Source: Terrabacter sp. MAHUQ-38 (lineage in GTDB: Bacteria > Actinomycetota > Actinomycetes > Actinomycetales > Dermatophilaceae). Taken from it: a stretch of 64,000 bases of DNA. The DNA lies in the NCBI RefSeq assembly GCF_014518425.1, contig NZ_JACVCU010000004.1, forward strand, positions 124,001 through 188,000, read 5' to 3'. The position numbers and the translations under genes were made by a program. Below, piece by piece: positions 60,018-64,000 of the stretch. The notes beneath the pieces are model-generated. The model searched no databases and was not told where the DNA came from. It saw only the letters and a program-made list of their open reading frames with translations. Position 1 is the stretch's first letter. Every line of letters begins with the position of its first letter.

Positions 60018-60090
60018 CGTCGCTGGGCCGTGAGGGGGTGTCCTGTGTGTCGCGCTCCGAAAGAAGCTGTGCTGCAAGCAGGTTCGCGCC

Positions 60091-61185
60091 TCAGACAGGC
60101 GCGGGACCGGTGGACGCGCGAACGACGAGCTCGGACGCGAGCACGGGGAAGCTCGGTGCGGTCTCCCCGTTGACCCGAGCGAGCAGCTCCGCAACGGCGG
60201 CGCGTCCCTGGGCCAGGAAGTCCACCCGCAGGGTCGTCAGCGGCGGTGCGAAGAACTCGGCCTCGGGTATGTCGTCGACGCCGGTGACGCTGACATCGCG
60301 CGGCACCTGGAGTCCCAGCTGCGACAGGGCCAGCATGGCGCCCAGGGCCATCTGGTCGTTGGCTGCGACGACGGCGGTCGCTCGGACCTCGCCCGACAGG
60401 CTCTTGACAGCGTCGTATCCCGACCGGGCCGACCAGTCCCCGTGAACGATGCCCACGGAGTTCAGGCCACGCACCTCGATCGCCTCCTCGTAGGCGCGCA
60501 CTCGGTTGCGCGCCGCAGACCAGGTCGTCGGTCCGGCGATGTGCAGGAAGCTCCTGTGGCCGAGACCTGCCAGGTGGTCGACGAGCGCCGGGAATCCAAC
60601 GCTGCTCAGCTCGGACCGGTGCTCGCCGACCACGTCGTCGGCCTCGACGGCGATGAAGGCGGGGACGCGGAAGCGTGTCTTCTCGAAGGCCCTCGTCATC
60701 TCGTCGGTGCTGGCCAGCGCGAGTACGCCGGCAAGGTCGTGCTGCTGAACCAGCGAGACTGCGTTCGCGATCGCGGACCGGTTGCTCATGTCCAGGGTGA
60801 TGATGTCGAGGAGGTATCCCGCTTCGCGCGCCGCGGCACTTGCCCCCTGGGCGATCTTGCTCGGTCCGACCTGGTCGATCTCGTGGGTCAGTGCCCCGAT
60901 CCGGTGTGACCGCCCCGTCGTCAGGGAGCGTGCCGTGAGGTTGGGTCGGTAGTCCACCGCGTCCAGCGCCTGGGCGACCCTCTCCCGGGTCTCGGGGCGG
61001 ATGCCGGCGTATCCCTTGAGGAAGCGGCTGACGGTCTGGTGCGACACACCGGCGACGCGGGCGACGTCGTAGATGGTGGCGGGTTTCGCCTCCACGCCAG
61101 GTTCGGGTGACCTGGCCGGCGCCTTCGTGGCCGCTCCGGTCGGCGTCTGCGCCGGCCCGGCATTCGCACCGAGGGTCCCGCTCAA
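60091..61185 (-). CDS. LacI-family transcriptional regulator
   Basis: A 364-residue repressor. A 36-residue Ala/Pro-rich extension precedes the HTH (ATIYDVARVAGVSHQTVSRFLKGYAGIRPETRERV), then the hinge (DYRPNLTARSLTTGRSHRIG) and a periplasmic-binding-protein-like sensor domain (VAANDQMALGAMLALSQLGLQVPRDVSVTGVDDIPEA). It is divergent from the GH42 gene, and twin 16-base palindromes between them are its probable operators, so it should repress both itself and the sugar genes until a galactoside binds. ATG at 61185 is used; a later start near the HTH is possible. Confidence 0.94.
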   Translation of the reverse strand: MSGTLGANAGPAQTPTGAATKAPARSPEPGVEAKPATIYDVARVAGVSHQTVSRFLKGYAGIRPETRERVAQALDAVDYRPNLTARSLTTGRSHRIGALTHEIDQVGPSKIAQGASAAAREAGYLLDIITLDMSNRSAIANAVSLVQQHDLAGVLALASTDEMTRAFEKTRFRVPAFIAVEADDVVGEHRSELSSVGFPALVDHLAGLGHRSFLHIAGPTTWSAARNRVRAYEEAIEVRGLNSVGIVHGDWSARSGYDAVKSLSGEVRATAVVAANDQMALGAMLALSQLGLQVPRDVSVTGVDDIPEAEFFAPPLTTLRVDFLAQGRAAVAELLARVNGETAPSFPVLASELVVRASTGPAPV

Positions 61186-61270
61186 CTCTGCCTCCTGGAT
61201 CTGACGCCGACTCGTGCGGAGCCTTTCACGCGGTGTCGTCCCCGGACCCGCGTGACCTGCCCAACGCTAC

Positions 61271-61286
61271 ATGTTGTCGGTAACAT
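61271..61286. promoter_or_regulatory. LacI-type operator O1
   Basis: ATGTTGTCGGTAACAT is a near-palindrome of the LacI-family type (TGTTNCCGGNAACA-like). It shares 15 of 16 bases with O2. Confidence 0.8.
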
Positions 61287-61301
61287 TCTCGGACAGGGGC
61301 T

Positions 61302-61317
61302 ATGTTGCCGGTAACAT
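61302..61317. promoter_or_regulatory. LacI-type operator O2
   Basis: ATGTTGCCGGTAACAT, 31 bases centre to centre from O1 (about three helical turns), so two dimers could bind on one face. It lies about 55 bases before the GH42 start and probably overlaps the promoter. Confidence 0.8.
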
Positions 61318-61372
61318 TTGGGCTAGCGTGCTCCTCACTCGCCCTCGGATGACAACGGAGTACCAAGGCCCA

Positions 61373-63478
61373 ATGGACGCGCCAGAGCAGTCGTACCAGC
61401 CCAGCGGACTCCTCTTCGGAGCCGCTTACTACGCCGAGTACCACGGCGATGACCGAGTCTCGAAGGACCTCGATCTGATGGTGGGCGCCGGCTTCTCGGT
61501 CATCCGGGTGGGGGAGTCGGTGTGGTCCACCTGGGAGCCTCGCGACGGTGAGTTCGAGCTCGATTGGCTTGCGCCGGTGCTCGACGGAGCCCACGACCGC
61601 GGCATCAAGGTCATCCTCGGCACGCCCACGTATGCCGTCCCGCCGTGGCTGCAGACCGCCCACCCGGAGATCGCGGCTGAGCGCCGGTCAGGTGAGCGCG
61701 TCCCGTGGGGCGCGCGGCAGGAGATCGACTACTCCCACCCGGCATTCCTGTTCCACGCCGAGCGCGTCGTCCGGGCGGTCCTGGGCCGCTACGCCACGCA
61801 CCCCGCAGTCATCGGGTTCCAGGTGGACAACGAGCCCGGACTCGAGCTGCTCCACAACCACGGTGCGTTCACGCGGTTCGTCCGCCGGCTCAAGCAACAG
61901 TACGGCGACGTCGAGACCCTCAACCGTGAGTGGGGACTGACCTACTGGTCCCACCGGATCAACGACTGGTCCGAGCTCTGGCGGCCGGACGGGAACTCCT
62001 TTCCGCAGTACGACCTGGCCTGGCGCCGGTACCAAGCCGACGTCACCCGCGAGTTCATCTCCTGGCAGGCAGGCATCGTCGCCGAGTTCCGGCGACCGGA
62101 CCAGTTCGTCACCACGTGCCTCCAGTACCCGCGTCGTGGTCTCCAGGACGACCAGCTCTTCGCCGGGCTCGACGTCGTCGCCGGCAACCCGTACTACGGC
62201 ATGCAGGACCACCTCGACGCCGGCAAGGAGCGACAGCAGCCGAACTACTGGACGACGACCGGCGTCGCGGGACTGCTGCGTCAGGCCGACCGCATGTACT
62301 CGTCCAAGCAGGCGCGCTACCTCGTCACGGAGACCAACGCCCAGTCGATCGGCCCGGCCGACAACAACTTCCCGCCCTACCCCGGGCAGCTCAAGCAGGC
62401 GGCATACGCCTTCATCTCCCGGGGGGCCGCCATGATCGAGTACTGGCACTGGCACACCATCCCCTACGGCACGGAGACGTACTGGGGCGGTGTGCTCCCG
62501 CACAGCCTGGTCCCCGGTCGGGTCTACGACGAGGTGTCCGAGATCGGTGCCGAGCTCAAGGCCCTCGCCACCACCCTCGACGGGTTCGAGCCTGACGCGG
62601 ACGTGGCGATTCTGTGGTCCAACGAGAGCCGCTTCGCGTTTCAGTACATGCCTCCGTTCAGCGTCGACGGGCAGCCGGACGAGGAGTCGTACGAACGCAT
62701 CGTCGACGCCTTCCACCGAGGTGTCGTCGACGCCGGTCGACAGGCGCGGGTCCTGCACGTCGAGCAGGCCACGGCGATGGGGGCGGCCGAGCTCGCTCGG
62801 CGGTTCCCCGTCCTCGTCGCCGCCGGGGTCTACATCGCCTCGGACGAGGACCTGGACGTGCTCCGCGAGTATGCGGAAATGGGCGGCCACCTCGTCGTGG
62901 GAGTGCGGACCGCCTACGCGGACAAGGAGGCCCGCGCTCGCGTCGCGGTCGCACCCGACCGGCTGCGCGAGGCGGCAGGAGTCCGGTACGAGGAGTACTC
63001 GAACCTCGAGCGGGACGTCACGGTCGTGACCAGAGGAGAGCTCGAGCTCACCATCGACTCGACCGCCCAGCTCTGGATCGACGGTCTCATCGTCGAGGAC
63101 TGCGAGGTGCTGGCCGGCTACGAGCACCCGCGATTCGGCGACTTCCCGGCCGTGAGCACGCGTGCCTGCGGCCGTGGTCGGGTGACCGTGGTCGGCTGCG
63201 TTCCCTCGTCGGGCCTCGCAGCCGCAGTCATCCGCTGGGCCACGCCCAGTCCCGTCAGCGCGAGCCTGACGCACGACGAGGCGTCGCTGCCACTCACCGT
63301 GGCGTCCGGGTCGCTCCCGGGCGGACGACGCTGCTGGTTCGTCTCCAACTGGGGCTGGGACGCCCGGGAGATCCGCCTGGCGCGACCTGTCACCAACGCA
63401 GTCACCGGCGAGTCCTACGACGCCGGCGTCACACTCCCCTTCGGCAAGTGGGCCACGCTGGCGCTGCTCGACGGGTGA
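61373..63478 (+). CDS. GH42 beta-galactosidase
   Basis: A 701-residue cytosolic glycoside hydrolase. The family opening LLFGAAYYAEYHGDDRVSKDLDLMVGAGFSVIRVGESVWSTWEP, acid/base Glu in FQVDNEPG (E154) and nucleophile Glu in LVTETNAQS (E320) are present; trimerisation and C-terminal beta domains follow. It should cleave beta-galactosides imported by the ABC system that starts just downstream. ATG at 61373 is preferred because AAGG and GGAG lie upstream; the open frame extends to 61271 but crosses both operators, and ATG 61349 is an alternative. Confidence 0.93.
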   Translation: MDAPEQSYQPSGLLFGAAYYAEYHGDDRVSKDLDLMVGAGFSVIRVGESVWSTWEPRDGEFELDWLAPVLDGAHDRGIKVILGTPTYAVPPWLQTAHPEIAAERRSGERVPWGARQEIDYSHPAFLFHAERVVRAVLGRYATHPAVIGFQVDNEPGLELLHNHGAFTRFVRRLKQQYGDVETLNREWGLTYWSHRINDWSELWRPDGNSFPQYDLAWRRYQADVTREFISWQAGIVAEFRRPDQFVTTCLQYPRRGLQDDQLFAGLDVVAGNPYYGMQDHLDAGKERQQPNYWTTTGVAGLLRQADRMYSSKQARYLVTETNAQSIGPADNNFPPYPGQLKQAAYAFISRGAAMIEYWHWHTIPYGTETYWGGVLPHSLVPGRVYDEVSEIGAELKALATTLDGFEPDADVAILWSNESRFAFQYMPPFSVDGQPDEESYERIVDAFHRGVVDAGRQARVLHVEQATAMGAAELARRFPVLVAAGVYIASDEDLDVLREYAEMGGHLVVGVRTAYADKEARARVAVAPDRLREAAGVRYEEYSNLERDVTVVTRGELELTIDSTAQLWIDGLIVEDCEVLAGYEHPRFGDFPAVSTRACGRGRVTVVGCVPSSGLAAAVIRWATPSPVSASLTHDEASLPLTVASGSLPGGRRCWFVSNWGWDAREIRLARPVTNAVTGESYDAGVTLPFGKWATLALLDG

Positions 63479-63526
63479 ACCAAGACCGCAACCGCAGGTC
63501 TCCGCGCAACAGAGAAAGAGCAACCA

Positions 63527-64000
63527 ATGAACAAGGCACCAAAGGCGGCGCTGACGTTGGCGGCCGCGGCAGTCAGCACCTCACTCGTGCTGTCCGGCTG
63601 CAGCTCGGCGGCCGGTACGACAGGTGGCGGCGGCGCCGCCGCCGCACCCCTCGGGCAGGACGCCATCACCAAGGCGCTCAACACCCCGACGACCCTCACC
63701 TTCTGGACGTGGGTCCCGGACATCGACAAGCAGGTCAAGCTCTTCCAGGCCAAGTACCCCAAGATCAAGGTCAAGGTCGAGAACGTCGGGCAGGGTCTCG
63801 AGCACTACCAGAAGGTGCGCACCGCCGTGAAGTCCGGCCAGGGGGCGCCTGACGTCGTGCAGATCGAGTACCAGTTCATCTCCTCGTTCACCCTGACGAA
63901 GTCCCTCCTCGACCTGGCCCCATACGGGGCCGACGACCTCGAGGGCGACTATGTGCCGTGGGTGTGGAACCAGGTCAAGCAGAACGGCGGCATCTACGCC
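63527..64000 (+). CDS. ABC sugar transporter substrate-binding lipoprotein (partial)
   Basis: The first 158 codons of an extracellular solute-binding protein (family 1, CUT1-type); the gene runs off the right edge. A lipobox LVLSGCSS follows the signal helix. The fold opens with LTFWTWVPDIDKQVKLFQAKYPKIKVKVENV, then GQGAPDVVQIEYQFISSFTLTKSLLDLAPYG, standard for oligosaccharide binding proteins. ATG at 63527 follows GAAAGAG, 48 bases after the GH42 gene, so both belong to the LacI-controlled operon. Permease genes should follow outside the window. Confidence 0.92.
   Translation, partial: MNKAPKAALTLAAAAVSTSLVLSGCSSAAGTTGGGGAAAAPLGQDAITKALNTPTTLTFWTWVPDIDKQVKLFQAKYPKIKVKVENVGQGLEHYQKVRTAVKSGQGAPDVVQIEYQFISSFTLTKSLLDLAPYGADDLEGDYVPWVWNQVKQNGGIYA

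Noticed and set aside
61271-61372. GH42 start at 61271
   Set aside because: That start would put the coding region across both LacI operators and the promoter; the GH42 fold begins at about 61400.

Overview
The window is high-GC actinobacterial DNA. Gene content and local order point to the order Micrococcales and probably to an Intrasporangiaceae-like organism; that placement is inference. The supporting signs are strong G/C bias at third codon positions, GTG starts, TANNNT boxes 6-8 bases upstream of start codons (leaderless mRNAs), mycobacteria-like gene blocks (tad pilus locus; clpS-DUF2017; Rv1339-like phosphodiesterase-rph-rdgB) and a tmRNA tag ending ALAA.

Layout. 1-1801 is the end of an integrated element carrying a large serine recombinase. 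It abuts, in mid-gene, the 3' part of the tad pilus ATPase gene (cpaF/tadA), which is followed by tadB, tadC, a Flp-type pilin, two TadE-like genes and a TadG-like gene (to 5808). 6022-10378 holds four secreted-protein genes (lamin-tail domain, matrixin-like protease, a predicted repeat-rich protein, a small cysteine-containing protein) around prfB. 10551-14721 is the division and ribosome-rescue block ftsE-ftsX-(21-codon leader ORF)-M23 hydrolase-smpB. The partner tmRNA gene ssrA lies 10 kb downstream (24691-25057), after a DUF2207 protein, a PE-POL LigD-like protein, an MFS exporter, an HxlR-peroxiredoxin fusion and pyruvate carboxylase.

25187-36681 is mixed housekeeping: GNAT, thioredoxin, SIMPL, VanZ-like, a DEAD-box helicase with a long Arg/Asp repeat tail and a structured leader, AlgH, a glutamate racemase-like gene, DUF3039, a pappalysin-like protease, an SF2 helicase and a Tat-exported nucleotidase. 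36722-39321 has a phosphotransferase and an alpha-amylase-family enzyme flanking a hairpin-rich spacer. 39396-49093 contains a tyrosine/homogentisate catabolic set (AsnC regulator, hppD, fumarylacetoacetase, an unknown coupled protein, hmgA, IclR regulator) interrupted by an RDD protein, an MFS exporter and a DinB-fold protein. 49184-54497 has NAD salvage (pncA, pncB), then clpS, DUF2017, a cyclic-nucleotide phosphodiesterase-like gene, rph and rdgB. 54494-58861 carries a membrane molybdoenzyme, RidA, tRNA-Leu(UAG), Bcp, DUF3618, a GroES-like protein and a CHAP/NlpC-like protein. 59070-64000 has a MerR-glyoxalase fusion, an SMP-30 relic, and a sugar locus: LacI regulator, twin operators, GH42 beta-galactosidase and the start of an ABC sugar-binding lipoprotein.

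The strongest candidates for something new are the recombinase-driven interruption of the pilus ATPase gene (a possible reversible pilus switch), the uncharacterised protein translationally coupled to fumarylacetoacetase in a cluster where no glutathione-type maleylacetoacetate isomerase is seen, the HxlR-peroxiredoxin fusion, and a 21-codon leader ORF overlapping the start of the FtsEX-linked hydrolase. All coordinates and motifs were read by eye; no database search was possible.
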